Shown: positions 28,500 to 41,231 of the stretch, piece after piece
How positions within the stretch are numbered: position 1 is the first letter of the stretch
How the letters are laid out: every line of letters starts with the position of its first letter
Origin: Rhopalosiphum padi
Taxonomy: Eukaryota > Arthropoda > Insecta > Hemiptera > Aphididae
Length of the DNA: 64,000 nt
Reading direction: 5' to 3'
Assembly (NCBI RefSeq): GCF_020882245.1
Contig: NC_083597.1
Coordinates: 65,884,152 to 65,948,151, forward strand
The notes under the pieces: generated by a model
Database searches by the model: none
Told to the model about the DNA's origin: nothing
The model's input: only the letters and a program-made list of their open reading frames with translations
Made by a program: the position numbers and the translations under genes

Positions 28500-30430
28500 A
28501 TACGAGATGGACGATATATTGCATGTATATTATATACCTTCATTTTATATGTATAAATACATACACTTTACAGGTTATCTTAAAGCGTTTGTCCCGTTTG
28601 TGATTTTATGGCTAATTAATATTATCAAAATATGATTTAAGAGCCATAGTTTTATAACTTAATAGTTATACTATATATATATATATATAATTCCATTACA
28701 TCAATTCTGAATTTACATAGGTACCTACTCAAAATAAACATTTATAAATTTATTTCTTAAAAATAATCCAAGATGACCAATGTGCCAATGTATATAATTT
28801 CAAAAAACTTTCAAGTTAAAATGGCTATGTAAGTTTTAAGAATACGTTATGTTGTACCTGCGTGTGTTTTCTCAATCTTCCTAACACATAACATAACAAA
28901 TTTATCATTCATCAGAATCCTTCTTTTTTTTTTCCTGCAGTTATTCTTAGTATTAGAATGAAAAAAAAAATACCTACTGAGTCCCTTTTAACAAATTCTC
29001 GGGTAAATTATTGATATGGCACTTAATGTTATAAGCTTATAACTACTTAATTTAATTTATGTCTGTAAACCTAATCATTATTCAATTTTAGGATCAGGTT
29101 TATAATATTATAATATCTTACTTACAGTTATTGTTCAATGCCGATTGCCGATTGGCGTTAATTCTTTTAACAATAAATAATAAAGTATAATATAATATTA
29201 TTTTAGTGCTACGCTTACACAAATTTTTATAAGTACCTATTTTATAAAAATATAAATGTCAAATTCTGGATACCAAAGAAATGTGTTTATTCTTTCTTCC
29301 CGAGGACTGCGGAGAGCCAATGGAAATTAAATTCTGTTAAAGAGGCGGCTACACTGCATAGTATGTCATGTCTTTTTGATTCAATACGTCCAACGCTAAT
29401 AACAAAATATCGGTAAACGGTAAGTAACTTTACCTACATCTCAACTCGAACCACACGAATGAACGGTGCACTGTGTGAAAACTCCTATGGCCTAGGCCCT
29501 AATAAGGAATTAGGTATCTATCAAGAACTAAGAAATAAGAATAAGCGTAACAATGAACATCAGCAATAAAGATACATAATTCACCCATATGTCAATAAAT
29601 TATACTTTTATATTTTTACCACAATAATCGGTATAATATATTATAGGCGGGTAGTTAGTACTTTACTAATTAATATAATATTATAATAACCTACTTTAGC
29701 ACTATGACTACGGCCGCTGTATTTGTAATTTGTACATGGTTCACCCGGCGATATGTCGTTTAATCCAAAGACATCTATCGACAAACCATTATTTACTTTT
29801 CTACGCGATAAACACTATTCGGGTAGGTACCATTTTGTAAGTTGACAGTTGACACAGTAAGGCTTAGGAGTGCCCAAAAAGCAAGTGACCTGGTGAACCT
29901 TGAATGAACAAACAATAGAAAGTAGTTTTATTTGTAGGCATTACCTATACCTATGTTCTTTCACATTTTATAATATTTTAAAATTATTAGGTATCAACAT
30001 TTATATAAAATTTTAAAATCATTGTTTTTAAAATATAATTGAATTTGATGACAATGAACTAGCGAGTACACCAATGAATTTTTTTCAATTCAATACCTTT
30101 TAATTTTATTTTTTCGTTTTGGAACCGATGACGCTAAGGGAACAGCTTTCGAATTACTTCCATGATGCTCCATTGCTTAATAATTTAATATGCGAACAAT
30201 AATATTATTCACACATTCATGGTCTTTCCTCGAGAGACCACTACAATAACAGTTCAATTTAGTAGTTTTGTAGTTAGATGCCTAAAGATTATAATATTAT
30301 GATCAGTCTGATATCATCAGACTTTCGATTGTCAAGTGGAAAGGGAGGAAGTGGTATTTAAGTGTCCAAAATTATAGTTACACCATTGCCTAGTGTATAG
30401 TACTAGTTACTTGGTAGTCAGGTAGAGATA
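28500..30430. other. Gene-free stretch with exon-like patch
   Basis: No gene is identified. A less AT-rich patch at 29275-29420 ends in a good donor (AACG/GTAAGT) on the plus strand but has no open frame I can support. A TA-rich run lies near 28673-28690. Confidence 0.45.
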
Positions 30431-30432
30431 CC

Positions 30433-30763
30433 CATGGGCGTCGGGAGTGGGGTGCACTTGCATCCCCTGGCCTTTCAAAAAATAAATAAATAAATAAAAA
30501 ATAAGAAAAATTGAATGGTATTGAAAATATTTGATTTTGCATAATATTATCTATATTATATCTATTATAATACTTATTTTTCTAATAGTATCCACTAGCC
30601 TGCATTAACCTGCCGTTGAAAAAAACTAAAATAACTTTTTATCTTCGTATAATTTGAATACATATTTCTACGTATTTAACTTAAATAATTTAAGCATTAT
30701 TTAGAAATCAGTGTAAACTATGCACAATGCACCCCTCTGACAAAATTCCTGGCGGCGCCTATG
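30433..30763. mobile_element. hAT-type MITE with perfect 8-bp TSD
   Basis: The element begins CATGGGCGTCGGGAG and ends CTGGCGGCGCCTATG, so its first dozen bases form an imperfect inverted repeat. It is flanked on both sides by the same 8 bases, GAGATACC (30425-30432 and 30764-30771), the target duplication length of the hAT superfamily. The interior includes a TAAA microsatellite and has no coding capacity. Confidence 0.8.
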
Positions 30764-30771
30764 GAGATACC

Positions 30772-32150
30772 AATATACCAAATGGCAAATACTAATATTA
30801 TAGTATATAGGTACACAGAAACCGAAAGTTTATGTCTTACATGTCATGTAAAATATTTTCAATATGAAAATAAAAATATTAATAATAAAAGATATTATTT
30901 CAAAATTAATTTATTATTAAAATAATTAGCCAAATTAATAAAACCTTTATCAATAATTAAATTAATTAATTAAACAGATCACTTTTATGGGACTTTAGGT
31001 TACCCTTTATAAAATTATACATTTTATGTATGAGCACTGATCAGTACATTTAATGTGTATCATTAAGTATAGAACTTTTTCCAGCGTGGATGATTTTAAT
31101 TGTCCTAAAAAATTTCATTTTAATATAATAGGTATTCCAGTGTTCATATAACTGTACTTATGAATACTGTAATTAGGATATTAAATTTACAAGTAATGAA
31201 AAATTGATAAACTGTCAAATTCAAAAATAAATCTGGGTAGTTCCTCAGCATAGCATAAGTATCATCAAGTTATTGGTTATCCAAAGTAAATATTGAAACA
31301 TATCTATTATGTACAATGTACATGCTTGTAAACATTTGTCTATCATTTAATACAAGATATTATGTTTATATTTATTATTTTATGACAATTAGTACACTCA
31401 ATAAGCATATTACATTTACCTAAGCCTGCAACAATTTTAAATTAAATATACATCTAAATTATAATCAATTTTGTACGTTTTTACCTATTGGAAAGTGGGG
31501 ATAAATCTTAAATAAGAATTAATAAAATAAAAAACAATTATTAAACTCAATAAATGTAAATATATATTTAAGTACTATATACTAAATTGTAATAGATTAC
31601 ATAACTGAAATAAAATAATAGTGTGTATACATTTATTTAACTTTTATAATATCACAAAATAATCAATAAAAATCATTAACACATTTATGTAAGCAATTTC
31701 ATAAAATACAGTTTGATTTTTTTATGTTTTTAACTTTAATTTTTTTAAATAAAAAATGGAATAGTGTTAAACAATATAAAAAAATTGTTAATTGTTCAAG
31801 TGTTCAAGTGTCATCTATAAAAAAATCTTATACATAAATTAAGGTATTATAATGCTTTTAATCATAAAATTATTAATCACATAACCAAACTTTAAGCAAC
31901 TAAATACAAATTAAATTTATGTAACAAATTTGGTTTTAATATTTACCTATGTTGATCATGAATACTTGGAATTGATTAAATCATGGTAGAATATACAGGA
32001 ATAATTTACCATAGTTAAATCATATTGCTTAACTATTACAAAAAAATTAAATAATAATAATATGACATTGTATAGATATAGAATTATAACCAAAAATATT
32101 AATAGATGAGCTTAAAAGAACTTATTTAATACTTTTAATGATGATACAGT
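30772..32150. other. Intergenic, downstream of SERINC
   Basis: AT-rich sequence without open frames or RNA genes that I can support. It should include the SERINC 3' UTR on the minus strand, but no single polyadenylation signal is decisive. Confidence 0.5.
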
Positions 32151-35110
32151 TTAAAATTCACGATCTGGTAATATAATTGGTGCTACTAATGTCCAAACAT
32201 AAAGTCCAGCACAAACCCAACAAGATAATATCTTAATCCATGTAGAAGCATAATCTGGATGAAGGTTTTCTAAGCTAGAGTTAGGTCTGATTGAAAAAAA
32301 AATTAAGAAATATTAATATATGATACAATTAGAAAATTGATAAACTACAAAAATATTTTTTTATACTTACGAGTACCAATTTGTCAATGTCATCATTAGG
32401 AATAAAGTAGCCATTGCAAATGTGAAGTGATAGAATGACCATGAATAAGCAACTCCTTCTTTTTCATCATCAAATAGTTTACCAGAATTATCATCATTAC
32501 CAGACACTGGACCTCCTTCAAGATCACTATCATTGCCTACTAAAATGGTTAAAATATAAGTTAACAGAATATTATTAAAATATTCAACACTAATTAATAC
32601 TCACTTCTTTCTGTAGAATTACTCATGGAGAATTTTGAGGATGATCCTGTTTTTATAGCAGAATATAATACAAATAAAACAAAAATGCCAATACTGACAA
32701 AATTTTCTGAACCAAAATGTACTTTAGAACCATCTGAATTAGATAGACTCAGGATTTCTGCCAAGCTCTTATTACATTGGGTTTCTAAAATTGTAATATT
32801 TATATTATAGTATACTTGTATTCAGATTTTTTTTAAACAAAATATACCTGGACCACTATTGAGTGCTGACCAAGTAAGATACACCACATACAAGCTAACA
32901 ATGGATGATTGCAATAAACCAGATTTTTCATGCACACGTTGTACACATGAAGTAATTGAAATTGAACTAATAACTAAGCATATTAAAACTGTTAATATGA
33001 TAAAAAATTTGTTCAAGGCACATCCATTCTCCTAAAAAATTTCAATATCATAATAAATATCATAAATTATGAGAATGATAATGTAGGTACTAATCAAAAT
33101 AATTTAATAAATTTATAAGTCGACAACGTTATTGCATGTATTATTTTGTTAAGTAATCAGCAATTACAAAACTATAACTAAAAACTATTTGAAACCAACA
33201 CTATTTATACAAATGTACTCGTGGATTGAATATTTATTTTATGGTGCGAAGTCAGATCCCTTAATTGTTACTTCCAGTGTACCCCAAAATGCCCATCTAT
33301 TATCGCCTTTGCTCTTTACTATATTTGTCAACAGTGCTAAGTCTATGCTTCAATATTGTAGCCTACTATTGTTTTACTGATATGAAGTTATTTACAAAAA
33401 TTAATTCTTTGGAGGACTGAGAGAGAACTTTATAAAGTTATTGTGATAAATTTGTCAGTTGGGCATAGCACTTGGCTTGAAACTCAATATTGACAGATGT
33501 CATTCTATTTACTCATCAAAGGTTGGTACCCTCTTTATCCCTGTGTTCACACATTAACTCCACAACATGCAAAGCTTATAAACTCCTGGGATTCGTAAAA
33601 AAAATTCAAGTGAGTTTAAAATTTGCTAGTTAATTTGCTTAAATTTCTTTACTGTGCTCTCGTCAGACTTATTTTTGGATAAGGCTCTGTGGTTTGAGAT
33701 CTAAAAATTTCTTGTTCTTCTCATAGCTATTCCCCCACAATATCTAAGATATAATTTTTTTTTTTTAGCTGACTACTGACTAGTATAACTCACATAACAT
33801 TACCTTCCTCAAAAATCCCATTGCATCTAATATTGATTTTCTTTCACTTCTTTCACTTATTAATTTTAAAATGTTTTCACCGACTACTTACCAAAAACTT
33901 TCTTTCTACATAACACTCTACACAACTAATTATAAACAAACCAATTAATAGATTAATGAAATTAGCAAATGAAGACCCCTCGTTCATCTATAAATCCAGT
34001 AGTAAATAATAATTCTTAAACTAGAAAATGTTGCTTTATCACTTGATATCATAATATATACCATATTTACTAAGGCACAAGCCTGTTTTTGCAATAAAAA
34101 TAAAAAAAAATAATGAAACAATGTTTTTTTTTACCTGGGTAAAACTGTGATACATAATAATAAGTCCAGTAATTGCAAGTCCATATGATATTACTGTAGT
34201 AAATAGTAATGCAAAATACCTAAAAATTACCGATTAAAAATTTGTTAAAACATGTTATTACTTGTTATTAACATATAACTTACCATCTTTTATCCTCAGT
34301 TTGTTCCCATTTGTCCAGCCATGATTCAGCCAATGAATGGGCAGAATCTAAAACTTGTACAAACTGGAGGATGAGATAAATGAAACCTCCAATCATACCA
34401 CAAATCATCCATATGTGACTAAAGCTTCCTGGCGCAATGAAAAATGAACCAACAATACCAGCAAACACAATAAGATATTTCAAGCCCCAAAATCTAATAA
34501 AACAAAAAAAAAATTGAATTATTATTATTTTTCTATACATGAGCAAAAATAAAATAAAATAATTTTGTACCCATTTTGTATAGGAGCTCGTCCATCCCTA
34601 GAATCCTTCACACCCATCATAATAAATGACATGAGAGAAAAGAATATGAACATGGCAAAACAAATTCTATAAACTGCCATGTAACCAACAGCATTTTTAC
34701 AATCGATTGAAACACCAGATATATTATTGACAAAGTTACTAGTTAAACCAGAGTTATGATCACCTTCACAAAATGGTACCTAGACATAAGACATTGATAA
34801 CATTTACCAATTACTAATAGTCAATAAAAATAATCAAATCACTTTTTGTAAAAACGATTGCAGTCCAGGGGCAAGTGTGATACAGCTTAATATAATAGCT
34901 ACAAGTAACATGAGGCCATACATCACTTTTGTCGACGTTGAATTGCCACATGACGGGCAACACGCAAAGAGAGAGCATGCTGCTTGACCACAACAACATG
35001 CCAGCTTCAAAAAAAATTTAATTTCAGCAAAGTTACTGTGACAACGATGTTTAAAAATTAATAGCAACACTCACTTGACCAACCGTGCACAATGAAAATA
35101 AAGCACCCAT
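32151..35110 (-). CDS. Serinc: Serine incorporator (SERINC/TMS1/TDE1 family)
   Basis: A polytopic membrane protein of the SERINC family, linked to serine incorporation into membrane lipids and, in more recent work, to lipid scrambling. Nine coding exons, from the 5' end: 35075-35110, 34843-35004, 34571-34779, 34284-34493, 34135-34219, 32848-33031, 32605-32784, 32371-32539, 32151-32286. They join in frame to 456 codons plus stop, a normal family length. The start MGALFSLCTVGQ matches the family. The Cys-rich LACCCGQAACSLFACCPSCG stretch, GLKYLIVFAGIVGSFFIAPG, the late DDEKEGVAYSWSFYHF motif, LMMTLTNWYSP and the terminal WVCAGLYVWTLVAP are all family hallmarks. Exon 8 has tandem acceptors three bases apart (TAG/TAG), so one residue may vary. 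Introns are short apart from intron 5, which holds a decayed retroelement. Exon joins were made by eye. Confidence 0.95.
33190..33960 (+). pseudogene. Decayed non-LTR (jockey-like) reverse transcriptase
   Basis: Inside SERINC intron 5 and antisense to the host gene. The plus strand encodes SDPLIVTSSVPQNAHLLSPL followed by LFTIFVNS, which matches the reverse transcriptase block normally reading SGVPQGS-LGPLLF-LFINDL. Further on, in shifted frames, come pieces resembling LKLNIDRCHS and a KLLGFVKR-S-EF-like segment followed by VLSSDLFLDKALWFE, in the order found in jockey/BEL-like insect LINEs. The catalytic DD box is lost to stops and frameshifts. The insertion is old and inactive. Confidence 0.7.
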
Positions 35111-36023
35111 CTTCGACGACGGTTTTAGTTTATAGTGATAGTCGTATACTCGTAATACGTATCCCTAGTAGAAATATAAGCTACAATTCACTTCTATTCT
35201 ATTACTGTTCAATGTCTACCTATCCGCTCTCATTAACCACGAAGGGTACGTCGATTGTTTTCTTTGTTCGTAAAATGTCAAAGAATAGCGTAAAATAATA
35301 CGCAACTTTTGTTCGATACTGATACAATAATAATAAAACATAATATTTACTTTAATATCAATGGGTAATATTCACTGATAAGGTCATATGGAACTTTAAT
35401 CTTGGAATATCGATTCAACATGGAAGAAAAAAATGAATAAATTTACAATTTGCAACCTGATTACGACTGATACTGAGATTCTCAACTGTTCTACTTTTTT
35501 CACAAACTATACAGTCCTCACTTGAATCATATTCTATAATGATTTCTTTAAACAACACCTATTAAAACAAAACAAAATCATTGAATATTTAATTCTAAAC
35601 ATTTCTTTGTTTTAAATTATTAATTTTTATAAATTACTTCAAATGATTACCGATTTAATCTAAAATTACTTTTAAAGTCAGAATCATAATATAAAATAGC
35701 GACAATATTTTGAGCATACTTTTTCACTTTTGGGATGACTTATTTTCACTTAAGACATCAAATATATTTTCATAATCCTTAACATCTAAATAGAAATTGA
35801 AAAAGAGTCAATCATTGAATTAAAAGATGAAAAATAATATTAAATATTATATGTTACTACTTACTATCTCAAATAATATAATTTGAGTTAATATCACGAT
35901 TAACTTTATGTCTTACACTACCGTTAAATAATATACTGCACTAAACCAAGCGCTAACGAATTTCTACCTTTTCAACATTTCAAACGTTGGGCGTTCGTTC
36001 TACAAAACGTTTTCCGCTATAGA
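35111..36023. other. Upstream flank of SERINC
   Basis: The 5' region of SERINC on the minus strand. It should hold the promoter and perhaps a 5' UTR exon, but no clear TATA or initiator could be assigned. The open frame at 35092-35298 on the plus strand is antisense noise. Confidence 0.4.
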
Positions 36024-36031
36024 ATTTCCTC

Positions 36032-36189
36032 CAGTGGTGGATTTAAGGGGGGCCGAAGTGCCTCGCCCCCCCCCATTGGCATAAGTCAAATACAAATATT
36101 TGTATGTATTTGTTAATTACTGAAAAATTTAAGATTTGCGTTTTGGACTGTGGGCCCCACCCAAAAATTAAATCCTGGATCCGCTACTG
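36032..36189. mobile_element. hAT-type MITE (158 bp) with perfect 8-bp TSD
   Basis: The element starts CAGTGGTGGATTTA and ends GGATCCGCTACTG, an imperfect terminal inverted repeat of the CAGTGGCGGATCC type widespread in hAT elements. The 8-bp duplication ATTTCCTC flanks both ends exactly (36024-36031 and 36190-36197). The interior holds a G-run followed by a C-run and no open frame. Confidence 0.88.
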
Positions 36190-36508
36190 ATTTCCTCATC
36201 ATAGAGTAAGATCTAGTGGATAAATATGCGCTACGTTTTGATCTTCAAATAGTTACATTGTCGAGATAGGAAATACCATCTCTATTTTACTCAATGACTT
36301 ACCCACAAACGGGTAATTTTATATAATTATCGTACCCCGGTACCAATTCATAAATCGTTATTTTAATCGTTATAATTCTAGTTGTAAACAATACTTTCTG
36401 TAGCTACAACAGTCAACAATACATTTGTTATTCTTATTAATAATTTGGTTATATATATTATGATTAAAAGATCAATTAATAAAAAAAAATTTGCAGATAT
36501 TACAATGT

Positions 36509-36545
36509 ACTCAGGGCTGGTGGAAGGCATTGCGGGCGGCAATAT
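36509..36545. mobile_element. Possible hAT terminal fragment
   Basis: A GC-rich block starting CAGGGCTGGTGGAAGGCATT is out of character with the AT-rich flanks and resembles hAT ends (CAGGGCTGG...). It lies about 600 bp from a broken hAT transposase and may be one end of that element. The matching end was not found. Confidence 0.3.
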
Positions 36546-37139
36546 AACCATCATGAAAGATCATCAATACTTAGTAGTTAGTATAGTATTTTATTGAACA
36601 TGCTTAAAACTTAAAATTATTTAGGAGCAGAATAATTAACTAAAAAAAAAATATGAAATAGTTCAAGATAATTTCCTGAAATACCCATATCCCATAATTT
36701 TTTATTTATCAGTATTATTGTTTCTTTTATATGAATTCATAAAATGCGTTATGGTATTTATAAGCATTTAGTATTTACTATAAATTATAAATAATGGATA
36801 GATAAATAACTGCATCGTTTCTCCACTGTGGTCTGTATTCATTGTTTTAGATTATACACACAAAATTGCTAAAATTATAAATTGTTTATTATCTATTATT
36901 TTTCGTTTCCGATTTATTTTTTTTAAATCACACTCGCAGTGTACCGATAAGTAACAATGCAAGTGATCGGCAAGAAAAACACAAACACTAATTTCAAAAT
37001 ATTTATTTTATTTGAAAAAAAGAATAAAACCAATATCTCAGGTCCAGAAAATCTATTTCAAATATTAACGATTAGCAATATCATTTAAAGAGTAATGAAT
37101 TTTAGGCAAGCCAGTCAAAAACTGTAAAACCGCTGTATG

Positions 37140-37970
37140 CCTTACCTTTCAATCCAACGAGTTTCACATAAAGAATGTAATTCAACACGCAACCATGATT
37201 TTAACACAAAGTTACGTTTTGAACTTGAATTGAAAAAATTTACAATTTCTTTGATTTGACCAAATGCATTGCGAATCGATTGAATTTGACAACCTTTAAC
37301 TATAGATAAATTTAAGCTATGATTAAAACTTGGACACAAAATAACTCCCAGAATTTTATTTTGAATAGTTCGAACGACTCCACAAATTTTAGAAGACATT
37401 AAACTATGATTATACCGATGTTGATACACCTACACAATTTTTCAAAACTAATCCAAGCCGTTTCATGATTTTTAAGACTGTTATACCTACCAAGAACTTC
37501 GCCACTTAATTTAGGCTCAGTATTAATTTCATTAAAATTTTCTTTTTGTAGATCGATAAAAGTGATAGTCTCCTTGTATAGAATTATTATAAACGTATCT
37601 TATAACCAAACATAATTGAGACATATGGCTCATATCCGTAGTTTCATCAAACATGATGCTATAGAAGGTAAAAATGGAAATTTTTTTCAAAATATTTTCT
37701 ATTATAATATCACTTATTACTGATAAAATTTTATTTTGAGAAGTTTTACTTACATACGTCGCATTTGAATGAGATATCTCAAAATGTCTTTTTTATTCGA
37801 TATCCCCAGACTCAATTCTAAATTTTAACATTTCTCTAAAATTTCCTTTATTTCCTACAACGGAATTGTGGTTTGAATAAATTATATTATCAAGTAAATT
37901 TCCATCATTTCTATGTCTATGGTCTATACTCTTTAGTCGAGCATACAGCAGTTCTTCCCCCTCCGATAAA
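37140..37970 (-). pseudogene. Broken hAT transposase (ZMYM1-like, DUF4371 type)
   Basis: On the minus strand, and interrupted by frameshifts and stops, are successive pieces of a hAT transposase of the zinc-finger-MYM-1-like group. First comes RHRNDGNLLDNIIYSNHNSV followed by VGNKGNFREMLKFRIESGD. Next is a segment with FDETTDMSHMSQLCLVIRYV, containing the first catalytic Asp. Last comes a block from 37429 down to 37142 ending SLCETRWIER, where TRW is the conserved family motif. The C-terminal dimerisation region is missing. It is a dead copy, but of the superfamily that could mobilise the MITEs at 36032 and 38749. Confidence 0.8.
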
Positions 37971-38748
37971 CGGTATTATAAATATTAAATAATATTTTAA
38001 TGTTCTGTACATTATTAATTATTATAATACATTAATACTTGGTACATCAGTACATTTCCATAAATCTGCATAGTAATAATAATGTAGTTATTTATAATAT
38101 ACCATGTAATAATGTATCACAAAATTGTTTTGGCTCAACTATTCAACAACCAAGATAAAAATTAACTGAGAATTGAATTTACCTAGTAATTATAGAATTT
38201 AATATTTATATTTATAGAAATAAAGATTTTGAAGGAGTTAAAGGAAATTAGGAACTAAAAACGTATTTTACAAAAAAAAAAAATATAGAATATAGAAATG
38301 AAATAAACATAGGTATTGATTTCATTTCAAAATATATTATAATATTATGATTATATATTTTGTATTTATGTTATAAATTGAATACCTATTTTCAATTGTA
38401 GTAACTGGTATTCCAATTACGATATTAATGTTAAAAGCATGAACTACTAGTGTAGTATTCAATATTCATAGTTAAAAGTAGAGACTAGAGAGCCTAGTTA
38501 AAAGCATAGACTTTATACCGTACAAGGTCTAGGATTAAACAGGTGGTTGGCGTTAGCCATAGAAGAATGGTAACATTTTTTGCCATACAAAAAAATATAG
38601 GATTACAGGAATGTAGTAATATAGTTATATTAGTAACTTTAAGCGGCTAAGTTAATTAATTCCAGTCATATATTATATATATTAATAAAAATTACAGATT
38701 TCACTATTAAAGGAAATAGGTAAGTATGTACCTATATACAATTATAAG

Positions 38749-38902
38749 CAGTGGTGTTCCCATGAATTTTTTTGAGAGTATACTATATCATCAAATACGC
38801 ATGTATTATGGATTTATGGGTATACGCAGTTACCCATAATATTGAAAAAAAATCTTGAGAGTATACGGCGTATATGTAGTATACCCTATGGGAACACCCC
38901 TG
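38749..38902. mobile_element. hAT-type MITE (154 bp) with perfect 8-bp TSD
   Basis: The left end CAGTGGTGTTCCCATG and the right end CCTATGGGAACACCCCTG are inverted repeats of about 16 bp. The 8-bp target duplication ATTATAAG is exact on both sides (38741-38748 and 38903-38910). The interior also contains inverted GAGAGTATAC words. Non-coding. Confidence 0.9.
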
Positions 38903-38910
38903 ATTATAAG

Positions 38911-39788
38911 CAAATAAATTACTGATTAGAAATTAGAATAATACAAGGAAGTATTCACGTTTGACCAGTAGTATAATTTTATTTTCATAGTTAAGTAGGT
39001 ACTTTAAAAAAATTGCTATTTAATAGTTATATTGGAACAATAAAGCGATTTATTATTTTATGAGAAATAAAACATATAACTCTTGGAACTTTTCTATTTT
39101 TTAGCGGTTATCAAAAATTCAAAACCGAAAATGATAATATATATTATCACAAAAATAGGTCTCAGAATTGATAATATATTAAAATTATTATTTATTACCC
39201 ACTACGTTAGTACGTAAGTACGTCGCATTTGAATAATGATTATAATTATCATTACCTAATACCTATATTATCTATATCATTTGATCAATTTTATTTTTAC
39301 ATACCTACCTACATTAGGCACTCGGCACAATTTATTATTTAGCACATATTAATGTATATTGTCATAGACATATTTATATGTCTATAATTAATATTACACT
39401 CATTACAAACAATGCAATATGTTTACGAATTACAATAATATAATATGACGGGATGCCTGTTTTATAATAATAATAATTAATTATTATTCTGAACTCGCGT
39501 ATCAGTGACCATTTCCTGTTCACACATCTTGCCGGAAGGTGGATAAGCGCCAAGCGGAAGATGACACAACTATGCGATCATCATTGACGGCTACCACTAC
39601 GCCACGTACGAATTTCTATTTATATATTTCCATCATAATAATTAACGCATATGATTATTATATAATATAATAATTCATTTGTATTGTATACATGTTTCAG
39701 TATTTTATCTCAGGAAGTGTTAAAGAAACATCGATTTCGATCAATAATTCTGTTCTCCACAGCAACAGTTGTAGCACACACGTCCAGC
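38911..39788 (+). promoter_or_regulatory. Promoter and 5' UTR region of the epimerase gene
   Basis: AT-rich up to about 39480, then a less AT-rich block (39490-39610) with GCCGGAAGGTGGATAAGCGC and a run of CpG dinucleotides that looks like a proximal promoter or non-coding first exon. A good acceptor (ATGTTTCAG/TATTTT) near 39700 suggests that the 5' UTR is split by an intron ahead of the coding exon. Confidence 0.4.
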
Positions 39789-41231
39789 ATGTCAAAAGAC
39801 AGAGTATTAGTTTTGGGAGGTAGGTAATTGAAATAGTTTTTTTTTAGTTTATCGTCAATATTGTCAAATTTATTTTTGCATAATTTAATTTTAGGCTGTG
39901 GCTTTATCGGCCGTCACTTGGTCAAGTATTTAGTGGACAATGATCTAGCGTCGGCTGTGAGAGTAGTCGACAAAGTTCCACCCCAAATCGCTTGGCTCAA
40001 CGATGACCATAAGGTGGCATTTGAATCACCCATAGTAGAATTTATCAGTGCCAATTTGATAAATCAAAGTAAATTTTTCACTCATGCATTACTTATATTA
40101 AAATAAATATCAATACATTTTAGACATCATTTTCTGCAGGTTCTTGTGAAAATGTTTTTGAAGGTTTCTTTGATTATGCCATTAATTGTGCCGGAGAAAC
40201 TCGTGTTGATTTACCAGACGTCATCTATGAAGAAGGAGTCTATAAACTCAGCATGAATTGTGCTCGTACTGCTGCTAAGTTTGGAGTAAGTCGTTATGTC
40301 GAAGTATCATCTGGTCAATTATCTGCCAGTCATAAAGGACCAATTAAAGAAAATGACAAAGTAATACCCCTCACATCCATTGCAAAGTACAAATATGAAG
40401 TAGAAAAACAATTGAAAACTATTCCAAATTTAAATTATACAATTGTCCGGCCAGCTATTGTGTATGGCATAGGTGACAGAACTGGACTCAGTATGTCTAT
40501 ACCAATAAGATATTGAGTAATAGTATTTAATCAAATTTCTATTTTAGCACCAACTATTGCGATTGGCTCTTTGTATCGAGGTCTAGGAGAGCCTGTTCGA
40601 ATACTATGGAAAGGCAGTACATCTTGTAATACAATACATGTTGAAGACATTTGTAGAGCTGTGTGGCATTTGTTAAAATCCCCAGAAGCTGTAGGGGAAA
40701 CTTACAATTTAGTGGACAGTGGTCAGACCAAACAAAATATGATTGCTGAAATTGTGTCCTCATTGTTTGGAGTTAAACATGAATTTCTGGGCTCAGTTCT
40801 TTCGTCTTTATGTAAAGTATGTTAACCATTATTATTTTCATTTAAAAATACCATTATTAATTTTTTAAACATAATGAATGTTTTGTTTTAGAATGATTTT
40901 GATGTTATTGCATCTGAAGCAAATGACAAACATTCAGTACCATGGGCCGAAGCTTGTTCAAAATCTGGTGTTCATAACACTCCTCTGTCACCATTCATTC
41001 ATAAAGACCACTTGAATGGTTATCGTATTGAAATGAATGGCAATAAATTAATCAATAATTCTGGATTTGTATTGAAACATCCAAAGATTACAGTTGAACT
41101 ACTGAAAGAGGTTAATACTTAATATAAACTGAATATGAAAAGGATAAATTATAATTTTTAATAATATTTGTTTACAGGTTGTTGATGACTACATTAAAAT
41201 GAATCTATTTCCTAAAACATTGCTAGACTAA
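39789..41231 (+). CDS. NAD(P)-dependent epimerase/dehydratase-like protein (extended SDR)
   Basis: Predicted soluble oxidoreductase of the extended short-chain dehydrogenase family; substrate unknown. Six exons (39789-39819, 39895-40068, 40140-40490, 40548-40816, 40892-41110, 41178-41231) join in frame to 365 codons plus stop, and every junction has GT-AG ends. The N-terminus MSKDRVLVLGGCGFIGRHLV is a Rossmann nucleotide-binding loop (GGCGFIG, residues 10-16). The catalytic Ser lies in VEVSSGQLS (about 125-126), and the Tyr-Lys pair is Y154-x3-K158 in KYEVEK. NCAGETR and TIVRPAIVYG are further family signatures. I see no signal peptide or membrane segment. A polyadenylation signal AATAAA lies near 41488. 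Relatives include sugar-nucleotide epimerases and uncharacterised NAD-binding proteins; I cannot choose between them. Confidence 0.9.

Noticed and set aside
34814..34999. Second minus-strand frame over SERINC exon 2
   Set aside because: Shadow of the true frame, which carries the family motifs and fits the splice phases.
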